A stretch of 22,639 nt of DNA, from positions 58,920 to 81,558 of the forward strand of contig NW_004754927.1 in NCBI RefSeq assembly GCF_000188695.1. The letters run 5' to 3'. Position 1 is the stretch's first letter. Each line of letters starts with the position of its first letter. The stretch comes from Salpingoeca rosetta (taxonomy: Eukaryota > Opisthokonta > Choanoflagellata > Craspedida > Salpingoecidae). A program made the position numbers and the translations under genes. Below the pieces are notes generated by a model, which saw nothing but the letters and a program-made list of their open reading frames with translations, did not search any database and was not told where the DNA came from. Shown here in pieces: positions 1 through 11,119 of this stretch.

Positions 1-91
1 TGTTTCTGTGTCTCTGATTCACTGTGTGTTGTATCTCGTACACTGAACGTTGGCGTTTCCCTCACTCGTTCGCCTCTGCTCTGCGTTTCAG

Positions 92-441
92 CACGCCGCC
101 GCAGCGGCTTGACTGCTCCCCGCTCCTTCTATTTCGTAACGGGATCGGGACAGCACAGCGCTGACGGACGGGTGCGTGCAAACAGCAATACCAACTGGAA
201 TATTGCGCTGTGCGTGACATGTCCCCCGTACATGCTCGCGCAACTTCTGCTTTGACCAGCTCTGTGTGGACTGTGTTTGACATGTGTGTGTGCGTGTGTG
301 TGTGTGCGTGTGTGTGTGCTCGCACGCTGCTTGCAGTCGAGGATCAAGGCCGCGCTCAAGAATTTCTGCACTGGATCCGGCCTCCGATACGAGGACGTGG
401 ACGGCGCAACCATTAAGATCATCGCACGCCCCCACCGCTGA
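92..441 (+). CDS. Smr-domain protein, C-terminal end (partial, 5' end outside window)
   Basis: Two exons: 92-171 (acceptor cag at 89-91, donor gtgcgt at 172) and 337-441 (acceptor ttgcag, stop TGA 439-441), joined in phase 0. The first exon enters with two bases of a split codon. The joined product contains FYFVTGSGQHSADGR followed by SRIKAALKNFC, then GLRYEDVDGATIKII, ending RPHR. This fits the C-terminal half of the Smr (small MutS-related) domain: the TGxGxHS loop, then the RIKxAV helix and the final beta strand, as in the C-terminus of NEDD4-binding protein 2 type proteins and bacterial MutS2. Smr domains are associated with nuclease or nucleic-acid-binding activity. The upstream LDLHG motif and the rest of the protein lie before the window. 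The intron (172-336) holds a (TG)n tract close to its acceptor. The Smr assignment is fairly sure; the identity of the full gene is unknown. Confidence 0.72.
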
Positions 442-449
442 GAATGCAC

Positions 450-451
<2 letters not shown>

Positions 452-508
<57 letters not shown>

Positions 509-571
509 TGTGTGTGTGTGTGTGTAGTGTGTGTGTGTGTGTGTGTGTAAGTGTGTGTGTGTGTGTGTGTG
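452..571. repeat. (TG)n microsatellite, interrupted
   Basis: About 120 bp of TG dinucleotides broken by three short TAG/TAA interruptions, directly after the Smr gene stop and probably within its 3' UTR or flank. Confidence 0.9.
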
Positions 572-819
572 GTTGGTTCATCCGTTGGTCGGTTCATTCC
601 CTCGTTTCTGCTTACCCTCACTCATCCGTTCATTCGTTCATTCGCCGGTGGCTTCCTTTCTTTCTTCCTTCCTTTATGTGCCTGGACGTGTTAGTTGTTG
701 CGTACAAGTCATGCGCGGCGCTCGCATAAACAAGCCTTGTAGTCGAATCACATGGCAACAACCAAACCCCTCCATGTGTTGGGTTCCTGCATGTGTCGTT
801 TACACGAATACGTAATGGG

Positions 820-822
<3 letters not shown>

Positions 823-854
<32 letters not shown>
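823..854. repeat. (CA)n microsatellite
   Basis: Sixteen CA units just downstream of the kelch gene stop (which lies on the other strand), so likely in its 3' flank, where it reads as (TG)n in the transcript. Confidence 0.9.
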
Positions 855-856
<2 letters not shown>

Positions 857-902
857 GAATCCGGCCTCCCACAGGTGTATATCAATAGCAGCATTGCATC
901 AT

Positions 903-1575
903 TCACGTGCCCACAGGCACATCACGTGTGCATAGTGTTGAGGTCGGTACGACGACAGCACATGCCCGATTCAGACCAACTGGCAGCGGTGGCAGCTGGT
1001 GCCATTGCCCTGTGGCTGTACACGCGTTTGACGGCAGAGAACAAAGAAAAGAAGAAATGGCGGAGAGAGAGAGAGAGAGAGAAAGAATGACATGAGCAAA
1101 GTGGTGTTTCATCCTTCATGACGAGACAAGAACAGAGAGAAGCATGTGCAAAGCAGACACACACGTTCGCAAGCCGATATGCACGACAGGCGGGCACTGC
1201 ATGGTTACCTCGAGTGAGAACCCAAACATCGCGCAACGCCCGGTGACCATCCCATCCACCAGCAACGAACACGTGTGTGGGCGTGGCGGCACAAGCAGAG
1301 TTTTCACGCGGCGCAGCAGGGAACGACCACGCCGTCTCCGTCCACTCGCCGGTGCCGTTGGTATCGAGCATCATCTCTTCGCACGACCGCAGCAAGACGT
1401 CATCCTCGTTGTATCCGCCCACACACACGCCATGGCTTGGACCTTGGGTTGCCTGTGGGGTTGGGGGGGGTTGAGTGTTTGTTGAGTGGGGGCGGCAAGC
1501 TGAAAGCAACAAGGAAGGGGAAGCGACGAAAGGAAGGACACACACACACACACTCACACATGCATGAGGATGCAG

Positions 1576-1671
<96 letters not shown>

Positions 1672-2798
1672 GCACGCACGTGCACACAGCACACACCCAC
1701 ACACGAAATGTCGACACACATACAATCACAGCGCACCACAGCGGCGCATTCGCGGGGTGTATTCAGCAAAGGACCGAGTGTTGACGTTGACTGTTGAGCA
1801 GTGGGCCCGACGGTGACAATCTCCGTGCTGCGCAGTGTTCGCTGCCCGTTCCAACCTCCAACAAGCAGCGCAGCTGCGTTGCTGCAACACAACCAGCGGC
1901 GGCAGTTGGGACATCCATGGGCCATGTTGTAACGTGAAACACAGCAAATGGTCCGAACACACGAGCAACGGATGTGCCAGCAACATTGCTACCACGCACA
2001 AGTGCATGTGCACACGCACGCTTGTAGTTACACGGTACCCTGCAACACACAACCATATGTACACCACGCTCGATACACACCTTGAAGATGCGAGTTGAAC
2101 CAAGCCGGCATTCTTGCGCGCATCCATGAGGTTGTCAGAGTGTGACGACTGCATGGACACCAGGCTCACCAATTGCGTCGTGGAGAGGCACTCTGCACCA
2201 TCCCATCCACCACAACAAACAATGGTGTCATCATCTACGGCCATGCACGTGTGACAGGACGTGCTGACTGGCAGCGTCGCTACATCCGACCACCTTTCTT
2301 TGTGCAAGACAAGCACCTGACCGAACAGAGGAGCGCGCACACGTGCATGTGGTCGGTGAGAAGGTGGTGTGCACTTGCACGGTTGTGGCCGATGCTGTGA
2401 CGCTTGCGCACACTCGATGTGCGAGCAGCAGTGCAGCAGGAACAGCGGTAGCAACAACAAGCACCTTGCAGCAGCAGCACAGCACCTGGTTTGTGCAGCG
2501 CCCGTCTGGAGTGGACCCGCCCGTGACGATGATTTGCTGCGAACGAGGACGGACAGTGGCGGCGGCCCCGCGCACTGCCACTGGCAGCGAGGGCAGGGAC
2601 TGCCAGTGCGGTCCTCCTCGTTCCTGTATCTTTGCGTCATATCCATCGTGCTCATGTGCCTGGCCGCCCTGGTCTACCAGGTTTGCATGGCTTCCCCCCA
2701 GTTCCAACGCATACACTGCCACGAAAGGAGATACAGGTTGCTTGTCAGTGGACGGATGGCACGGCATACAGCAAGCAAGCTGGAGCAAGATGACTTTT

Positions 2799-2857
<59 letters not shown>

Positions 2858-3067
2858 CGTACCTGCGTCGCTGTTTGGATCTCCCTCGCGGCCTAGGCAG
2901 CCCCCAATAACAACTAGCGTGGAGTTCTCCGTCTCATTGGAACCCATGTGCTGCTGGTGTTGCTGCTCATGCGGTTGCACGACCAAGGGCGCGGAAGACA
3001 ATGACAGCACGGCTGCTGCTGCTGCTGCAGGAGGTGCAAAGGCAACAAGTCGCCCCAACAACAGCAT
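903..3067 (-). CDS. Kelch-repeat beta-propeller protein with hydrophobic N-terminus
   Basis: Six exons on the minus strand: 3067-2863, 2715-2486, 2316-2081, 1881-1737, 1452-1209, 1015-903. Exit phases are 1, 0, 2, 0, 1; total 1173 nt, 390 aa. Every intron is GT-AG. Kelch blades show the di-glycine plus trailing aromatic pattern: LVVIGGCLG, IIVTGGSTP, IVCCGGWDG, ALLVGGWNG, GVCVGGYNE, VFVAGGWDG. That is six blades, the usual closed-propeller number. The C-terminal strand (RACAVVV) could pair with the N-terminal STLVVIGG as a 'Velcro' closure. Residues 1-31 (MLLLGRLVAFAPP, an Ala run, then VLSLSSAPLVV) look like a signal peptide or organelle presequence, so the propeller may be secreted or lumenal. 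Translation could instead begin at the Met near residue 40. The stop at 903-905 is the least certain point, because a further 3' exon cannot be excluded. Kelch domains mainly mediate protein binding, and some family members are oxidases; no catalytic residues are evident. The gene is head-to-head with the EGF gene. Confidence 0.78.
1063..1081. repeat. (GA)n tract in last kelch-gene intron
   Basis: On the coding (minus) strand this reads as a CT-rich polypyrimidine tract about 50-70 nt upstream of the acceptor of the last kelch exon (acceptor at 1016-1018). Confidence 0.75.
1576..1680. repeat. (CA)n microsatellite in kelch-gene intron 4
   Basis: About 47 CA units then ACGC variants, with a second shorter CA/CTCA stretch at 1538-1560. 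It lies inside the intron 1453-1736 and reads as (TG)n in the kelch transcript, just downstream of the splice donor. It is one of the longest dinucleotide tracts in the window. Confidence 0.92.
2805..2855. repeat. (CA)n microsatellite in kelch-gene intron 1
   Basis: About 25 CA units. In the minus-strand transcript it is a (TG)n tract starting only a few bases after the splice donor gtacga (2862-2857). Confidence 0.92.
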
Positions 3068-3136
3068 CTTCAAACTTTTTGGCGGCGTTGTGTTCTGTTT
3101 GGCTGCACTTTTCCCAATACGCAAACAACAACAAGC
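3068..3136. promoter_or_regulatory. 69-bp divergent promoter region
   Basis: The whole interval separates the kelch start codon (3067, minus strand) from the start codon of the EGF gene (3137, plus strand). It contains a CCAAT pentamer (3114-3118), a T-run next to GGCGGCG (3076-3087), and AACAACAACA just before the plus-strand ATG. There is no clear TATA box. It must hold both 5' UTR starts and the core promoter elements, unless transcription of one or both genes begins inside the neighbouring gene. Elements are read by eye; function is inferred. Confidence 0.55.
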
Positions 3137-3210
3137 ATGCGTGGCGGGGTTGTCCGTGTGGCGTTGACGCTGGTGCTCCTGCTGGTGGTGCTGAGCATGC
3201 CAAGCAGTGG
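3137..3210 (+). other. Signal peptide of the EGF protein
   Basis: MRGGVVRVALTLVLLLVVLS followed by MPSSGQA: positive n-region, hydrophobic leucine/valine core, then small residues before a probable cleavage after the GQA. This fixes the ATG at 3137 as the start and puts the protein into the secretory pathway with an extracellular N-terminus. Confidence 0.8.
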
Positions 3211-6200
3211 CCAGGCCAACGTGCAGCAAACGCCGACGCAGCAAGGTGTGTCTGTGTGTCTGTGTGTCTGTGTGTCTGTGTGTGTGTGGCATGTTCTCAC
3301 ACTGCCTTACACTATTTCACGTGCTGCTTCGCACGCTGTCCCCCATACTGCCTCACACACTGCCTCGCGCAATCGTACTGTGCCGTCGATGAAGGCCCGA
3401 GCCGTGTTCCTGACCTGCGCAAGTACAACCAGCCAACGAAGCAGGGGCGTCGCGTCTACGACCACTTTGTGGTCAAGGTGAGCGGGCCTGTACTGCTTCC
3501 TTATGCCAGACACAGTTCATGTCTGGCCGATCTTCAATAGTTGTGGCACTGCTGTAGTGCCGCCTTCATCTCACGCCAGTCTTGCCTGCAACCTTGACCG
3601 ACGGGGTCTGTCTGCGATACAACAGGGGGCCGGCGGCCAGCACACGGAGCTTCGCTACGATATGACCTATGCTGAGGACGTTGTGCCACTGTCAGACTTT
3701 GTGGATGAGCATGCCGCCTTCCAGGTCACCACCGTGCTTTGCACCTCTGAATCCATCGTCCTTGGCGTCTCGGACATCGAGGCTGGTAAGTGTGTTGTGT
3801 TTGCACATGCTTGTGTGTCTGTCTGTCTGTAAATATATGTGTCTGTCTGTGTTTGTACATGCTTGTGTGTCTGTCTGTCTGTGAATATATGTGTCTGTCT
3901 GTGTTTGCGTCTGTCTGCCTGCCTGTGTGTCTGTGTACATGGGTACACATGTGTGTGGAATGTACACGCCTCGATTTGCATCCGTGTGTTCTGCAGCAAA
4001 ACCTGTCCTTGTGTGCATGTGGCATGCTTGCATTAGCGTCACCTCTAACCCCACCCCCACCCCCTTCTCGTATGCTTGCCCTTTTCTCTCACTGCAGCGC
4101 GGAACTTCATTGCGCCCGAGCGCGTGCTGTTCCCGGGCGAGTCCTTCAAGTGCAGCGGCCCTTCCAACGAGCACACCGCCGCATATGTGGAGGAGGTGGC
4201 TGTTTCCGAGGGCAAGCTTGTGCTCTCCGTGGAGTGGGAGCACTTTATGACCGCCTTTGATGAGATTGACATTGAACTGCACCATCGCCCGGAGGGACAC
4301 GCCAACAGCTCGGTACAAGACCCGCATTGACGTGGTACATGTTTGCCATACGCTGCGCAATTCCCGTCACCATGATATTTTTCACTAATGTTTCCACATC
4401 ACGCCCATGTGACGTTTGCACAGATGGCCCAAGGCTCCGGCCCACGCGGTACGCTCCCCTTTCTGCGATCACTTCTGTATCATCGTCTATTTCTCATCAA
4501 ACCAGGCTGATTAAGCCCATGCACCAGCAAGGCTTGATACACAAACGGCTGAACAAACACGAGCACACACACTTACCCACACCCGCATACACACACTCGC
4601 CCATACACACACAAACGCACACTCACACTGACACACACCCATACACATACACACCCATGCACACAATCCATGCACATCCTGTTTTTGCTTGTGCTCTCCC
4701 GTGTGTCCGCATCAGCTCCGCGCATGCGCCGTGAGACCGTGCAGGGGTGCACGTGCACCGACGACTGCGGGGTGGATGTCGACATTGGACTGTTCGATCA
4801 GGACATCTCCAGCTGGTGCCACACCGCAGACAACTGCGCCGACGGCCGGGACTACTGCACAGCGGAGCTCTCGGCCAACGCCGACGTTGTCTCGGTGCGC
4901 TTCCTGCCTCGCCTTGTTCTCTTGGTGTCGGCGTGTGTGCTCGTGTTCGCTTCGACCCAGGTGCACAGTCGTGTCATCGCCACTTGCCATGTCCATGCGA
5001 ACTGCGTTGATGTGCTCTCATCTATATGCCTGCCGGTGTGCGGTTGCTTTCGTGGCAGTGGAACTACGCTGGTGGTGGTAATGCAGAGCAAGCAAGTTAT
5101 GAGCTGTACAGCGAAGGTACGGCGTAGACATACACAAACACGCACGCACGCCCATACATGCATGCACATACACAAAAAACAGACGTATATTTGCTGCTGC
5201 CTTAGTGTTTGTGTCGCTGCAAGCGTGCACCACCCCACTCAAACCCGCTTCCACCTCCACTCAAAACTGCTTCCACTCCCACTCAAACCCCTCCCCCCCC
5301 CCCCCTTTTTTGCTGCACCAGGTGGTGTGACCATCAGCTGCGAGGACTGCTATGCAACGCTCAACGCGGGCGTGACGTTCCGCTTCCACGCGACCGGCGG
5401 CCTCAGCGTTGATCTCATGGAGCTGACGGCAACAGCAACCGCGGCTGCACAGGCCACGCTCCAGGCGCAGTTCCAGGCACAGGCCTCGTTTGAGTTTGAG
5501 ACGCCGCCGCTGCTTGGCGAGAATGGTGTTCCTGGCCCAACATTCATCATCCCCGTCATCACCATCCCCCTGCAGACCAGCATCAAGTTCGTTCAGGGCA
5601 AGCCGTGCCCAGTGATGATATGGCTGGTTGTCCTCGCATGCGTCTGTATTGTTGCACACGCAACCACGCCCGCCTGCGCTCAACAGCTCCTTGAACACCA
5701 TCACGTGTAACCCACCCACTGCGCACCACATGCAATGTAACCCCACCACGCCGCATGTGCCATCTCTTTTCTCTAGCTTCCGGGCAATGCTTGAGATGCA
5801 AGCCACGGCCACTGTCACCGTCTCTGCCGGCATTTCGTACGAGCGCTCCATCACAGGCGGCGTCGCATACACAGATGGTAAGTGTGTGTGTGTGTCTGTG
5901 TGTGTCTGTGTCTGTGTCTATGTGATGTGTGTGTCGTTTCAACGCAGTTCCTTACATGTGACCTTATTGCCGCACCATCATGGGCTCATCTGATCTCAAT
6001 GCCACATAACCCCCCCCCCCGGCGGCAGGCGACTTCAGCGGCATCCGTGAAGTTGGTGGCAGCGGCCTGGAGACGCACGGCCCAACCTTCGACGCAGGCG
6101 TGCACGCAACAGCGGTCCTACGCCTCATCCCGCAGGTGCACAAGCAGTGCGAAGGGCGAGGTTTGCACGTGTGATATGAGTCAATTGTCTTCCAACACTG

Positions 6201-6384
6201 CTACTGCTTGGGGTGGCCGTCTGTAAGATGCTGACGTGGTTCTCACTTGACCCCTGTGTTGCTTGCGCTATCGCTTCGTCTTGCGCGTAGATTCGTCTGT
6301 TCATCACTGAGGCACTTCCACTCTCCCTCACCGTCAGCGTAAGTCGCCACATTGCCAAATGCTGGCTGGCATGTGCACACGCAT

Positions 6385-6437
<53 letters not shown>

Positions 6438-7688
6438 GCGCGCGTGCTCAATCAATTTCCCACAACGGTCGCCCTGCTGCATTCACCTTGCCGTTTCACA
6501 TGTGTGCAGCTTCAGCCGTATGTGGGCGCAGAGGGCGACATCAACCTGCAGAAGCTTGTTGCTGAGGCATTCTGGGGTGAGTCGTGCCTGCAAGCATGCT
6601 TCGTGCTTGCATGCATTTCCCTTTTCGCCCATTGCAAAACTGGACACATCATCCAGTGACTTGCATTCAGACGACTGCACCCACAACTCACACACACGCA
6701 CGCACACACACACACACCGCTGCACCACCAGGTCTTGACCTTGGCCTTGCGACAGAGGCGATTGAGTTTGGACCGCTGACGATTGTTGATGCGTGGGAGG
6801 ACGCCTTTGCCCTCATTGAGCGCAAGACCATCGGCACCTTCAGGCGCGAATTCAACCGTCGCCGCGACTACGGTGGGTGTCAGCACGTGCCGTGTTTCAA
6901 ACGCGGAGGCAAGCGGATCGCGGTGGCGATGTTGGCGATGCCGCCTGCCATGGAGTCACCATGCGGCTGATGTGCGTATTTGGGCTGTGGCACAACATCG
7001 TTGTTATTCTGTCTGCTGTCAGCCGCTCAGTTTACAAAATAATTTCACACATTCACGCGCATGCATGTGCATGCATGCAATGCGACGCTGCTGCTGTTGT
7101 AGCCTTTGAGGACACGCCACGCGTGCTGATTGAGGAGTGCAACTTTGAGTGCCCCAGCAACAGCACCTGCATCAGCGAGAACGGCGTTGCAGCGTGCTAC
7201 TGCGACCAAGGATTCGAGGCACATCGTGACATCCAAGAGGCCGACGAGTGCAGACGTTCGTTCACTCCAATGCTCACATGCTGTCGTCTACAAATGTGCT
7301 TTGCAGCGATGCGCCGTTCTTTTTGCGTGTGTCGTTCTCAGTTGCGCTGACGCGGTCTCCCTTGAATTGTGTCCGCACAGCCACTGAGGAATCGGAGCTG
7401 TGCGCGCAAGTGGACTGCCACCTCATTCCAAACGCCGAGTGCCGGTGTGTGTGTGTGTGTGTGTGTTTGTTTGTTGGCTTTGCTTGTGTTCATTTTCTCA
7501 TATCTGCGTCCCTCCTCAGCCCACGAGTATGCTCGTCCTTCGCCGCCTCATCCCATCACCACCGCCACTGCAGCCGCGGCATGTGCTTCTGCCGCGATGG
7601 ATACGTCGCCGACATCCGCAACCGCCAGCCCGTCTGCACCAGAGCGGACGGTCTCTCCCCCGAGGACCCCTGCGCCAACGTTACGTGC

Positions 7689-7785
<97 letters not shown>

Positions 7786-9347
7786 ATGTGTGTGCATGTG
7801 TGTGTGCTTTTGTGTGTGCGCGTGTATCTGTGTATCTGTGTATCTGTGTATCTGTGTATCTGTGTACCTTCTGCTCTTCACCTCTGCCTGGTGGTCGCTC
7901 ACCTTCATTCGCTTCCTCACCCCCTCCGCTTGTCTGCATCCCCTGTGCAGGTGTGGCGCCCACAGCACGTGCACGGCCGGCCAGTGCGTATGTAACGACG
8001 GTTTCCATCTTGAGGAATACGAAGACGGCTTCGACTGTACGTCTCTCGTTGTGTTGGGCAATTGTGCACAAATGACGGCTACAATGCTTGCGTGGACATG
8101 CATGGACACCAGTTGACACGCATCTACACACGAAACTGCCAACGACCTAACCACGCTCACGCACACACTCACACTCACTCACTCACTCACTCACTCACTC
8201 ACTCACTAACTCACTCACTCACTCACTCACTCACACAATGTCTCATCGCATGGGTTGCGTGTCTTTCAGGCGTCCCCACGGACCCGTGCAACGGCGTTGT
8301 CTGCGGCCTGAGCGCATTCTGCATTCGCGGCATGTGCCACTGCGCGGTGAGAACCGACTGTCGTGGTGATCATGTGCACGCGTGTGCTGGCATTCTTCAT
8401 ATCGTACCGCTTGTCGCTCCCCCCCCCCCCCCCCCATAGCACATGCTCCAGACATTAGTCCACCATCTCATGCAATGTGTGTGTGTGTGTGCTTTGTGTG
8501 GGGTGCAGGTTGGCTTCATTCTGTCTGACGACGGGTTCAACTGCGCGCCGCACCTGCCGGAATGCGGCTCGATGACCGACGAGATCATGGACCGCAGCAC
8601 GTGCTACCCTGGTGCAACCTGCCAGGAGGACTCCCAGTTCCCAGACCGCGTGAGTTGCTGGGTGTAATTTGTGCACACTGTGAAGTGCCGCACTGTACCT
8701 GCAAACACGTGCGCAGCATGAGTGTGAACCTCGGTGTGTACGCTCGCATCGTTCACTCACTCACTCACTCACTCACTCACTCACTCACTCACTCACTCAC
8801 TCACTCACTCACTCACTCACTCACTCACTCACTCACTCACTCACTCACTCACACGCACATGTACACGTGTACGAATACAGCAACACTGCGTGTGTGACGA
8901 TGATCGGGAGCTGCGCTTCTACGAGGACGGTACCGTGGCCTGCGAGGCTCCAAACCTGTGCTCGCAATTCCCCTGCCCACCTGGTCACGTGTGCAAGCTG
9001 CAGCCCGTCACGCGCCAGCCAGCCTGCGTCCGCGTTGCAGAGCCATGCAAGGTCTGTTGCCTGCATGATATGTGCACTTGCAAGGGCTCGCATGAGCTGT
9101 TGACAGCATGGGCCGTTTGTGTATTTGACCGCTTGCGCCCCTTTCGACGTCACCCCAATCACAACCGCCGCGACCGTCACCATCGTCATCCTTGTCGTTA
9201 TCGCCATTAACCGATCCGCTGTTGCGTTCTTCTGCTCCAGGTTGGAAACGGTGGCTGCGGCGTCAACGCCCATTGCGTTCGGGACGAGGACGAGGCAGGA
9301 TGGTCCTGCGAATGCAACCAAGGTGGCCAGCTTCGCATGTCGACACG

Positions 9348-9391
<44 letters not shown>

Positions 9392-11035
9392 CACACACAC
9401 ATGCACGCACATGCACACACACACGTGCACACGCACACACATACGCGCACAACCTCACAAACAACACTCTGGTCGACTCGCCATGACACCCCCCCCCCTT
9501 CCCTCTGCCTGCCAACTGCAGGTCACTACGGCAACCCGTTCCGCGAGTGTGTGCTGCGCAACCCCTGCCAGGTGGACGCCAGTGGCGGGTGCAGCATCCA
9601 CGCAGACTGCAGCGTCGATGAGAACAGTGCGTTGCCAATCCCGGCCTGCAACGCCCTCTTACGCCTCCTGCGCCTTGATTGCCATGCTGTTGTTTCATGT
9701 GCCACGAACACACGCACGCATGCACACATGCACACTTGCACACACCCTTTGTCATGCGCATATTTGTTGGTTGCGTGCATGTCGTGTTCACCATGGTGTT
9801 CACCAACCTGCCACATCCCCCACGCCACATCCCTATGCAACCGTACTCCCCTGCAGACGAGCGTATGTGCATGTGCAAGGAAGGATACACCGGTGATGGC
9901 TACACGTGCAAGTTCAGCGCATGCGAGCGCGACGATGCCCCCGTGTGCCATGAGAAGGGCATGTGTGTGGCCGCCAACCAACGAGGCCAGGTAACTAATT
10001 AGATCGCGTTTGTACGTGTGTGTGTGTGTGTGTGTGTGTGTGTCTGTCTGTCTGACTGTCTGTCTCTGTCTCTGTCTCTGTCTGTCTGTCTGTCTGTCTG
10101 TATGTGCCTGCTGCCTTGCATGTGCCGATGGCTTGTCATCATCCATTGTTGGTCCCACATCCTTTGTCACACGACCGCCACGACCCGAATTCCACACACC
10201 TCCCCCCCCCCCCACACACACACACACCAAACACACAGGCCAAGTGTGTGTGCAAGTCTGGGTACTTTGGCAACGGCACGCACTGCTTCAGTGCCGACCC
10301 CTGCGCGGAGAACGGACCTTGCGATCCAAGCTCAAGTGAGTGCTGATATTGATTGGGTGAAGACATGTGCTTCCTTACCTTGCACTGCGAATGTGCATTG
10401 AACCACCATGCTGATGCGTCCTCTGTGTAATTTTTGTGCAATCGCTGCCGGTGTTGCTTGCAGGCATTTGTATCATCGACAACGAGCAGCCCATGTGTGC
10501 GTGTGCGCCTGGCCATGTGCTGAGCGAGAACGGCACAGCGTGTGTGGAGGCGCCTGCGTGCAACGCCGCCGCCTTTAGCCTCAAGTGCTCCACCAATGCA
10601 GACTGCGTTGTGGTCAACGAAACAGCGGTGGGCTTACGCTGTGATTGCGCGTTTTTGATGCATTGTTTGTTTGTTTGTTCCTGTTCGGTTTGTGACACTG
10701 TGCTGCATTGGGACTGTTGCAACTCATGCACACGCACACAACACACATACCCATACGCACACTTGTTCTCACACATACACGTACACGTATACTTACACAC
10801 ACGCGCGTGCAGTCATGCCGGTGCAAAGCCGGTTACCGTGACGTTGGCAGAGAAAGCGACCCCGAAGGTGGTGATACTTGGAACCCATGCTCCCGCCCAC
10901 ATGTCTTCTTGTGATTGCTAAACTCTGCACCATCCCTTGTATCTGTTACATGCACGCACAGACACACACGCAGAGAGAGAGAGAGAGACGCAAACACACA
11001 CACACACTCTCATTCACTCTCGGCATACACGCACG

Positions 11036-11119
<84 letters not shown>

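Larger units (their letters stand above)
442..902. other. Convergent intergenic region, repeat-rich
   Basis: Lies between the stop of the Smr gene (441, +) and the stop of the kelch gene (903, -). It holds a (TG)n tract (452-571), imperfect GTTC/TTCA and CTTT/CTTC stretches (about 572-676), and a (CA)n tract (823-854). Both 3' UTRs must lie here. I see no perfect AATAAA; weak A-rich variants such as cataaa near 726 could serve as poly(A) signals. No convincing coding exon: open frames here are translations of the dinucleotide repeats. Confidence 0.6.

Noticed and set aside
88..621. Open frames made of alternating His-Thr or Cys-Val residues here and at many other places (for example 1275-1784, 1554-1925, 6352-6738, 9192-9896)
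   Set aside because: These are translations of (CA)n/(TG)n microsatellites, which are open in all frames. They lie in introns or intergenic DNA and break phase with flanking exons.
1726..2655. 309-residue minus-strand open frame as a single-exon gene
   Set aside because: Only part of it (about 2081-2316) is in the kelch frame. The rest reads introns and the wrong frame of neighbouring kelch exons, whereas the spliced model recovers all six kelch blades.
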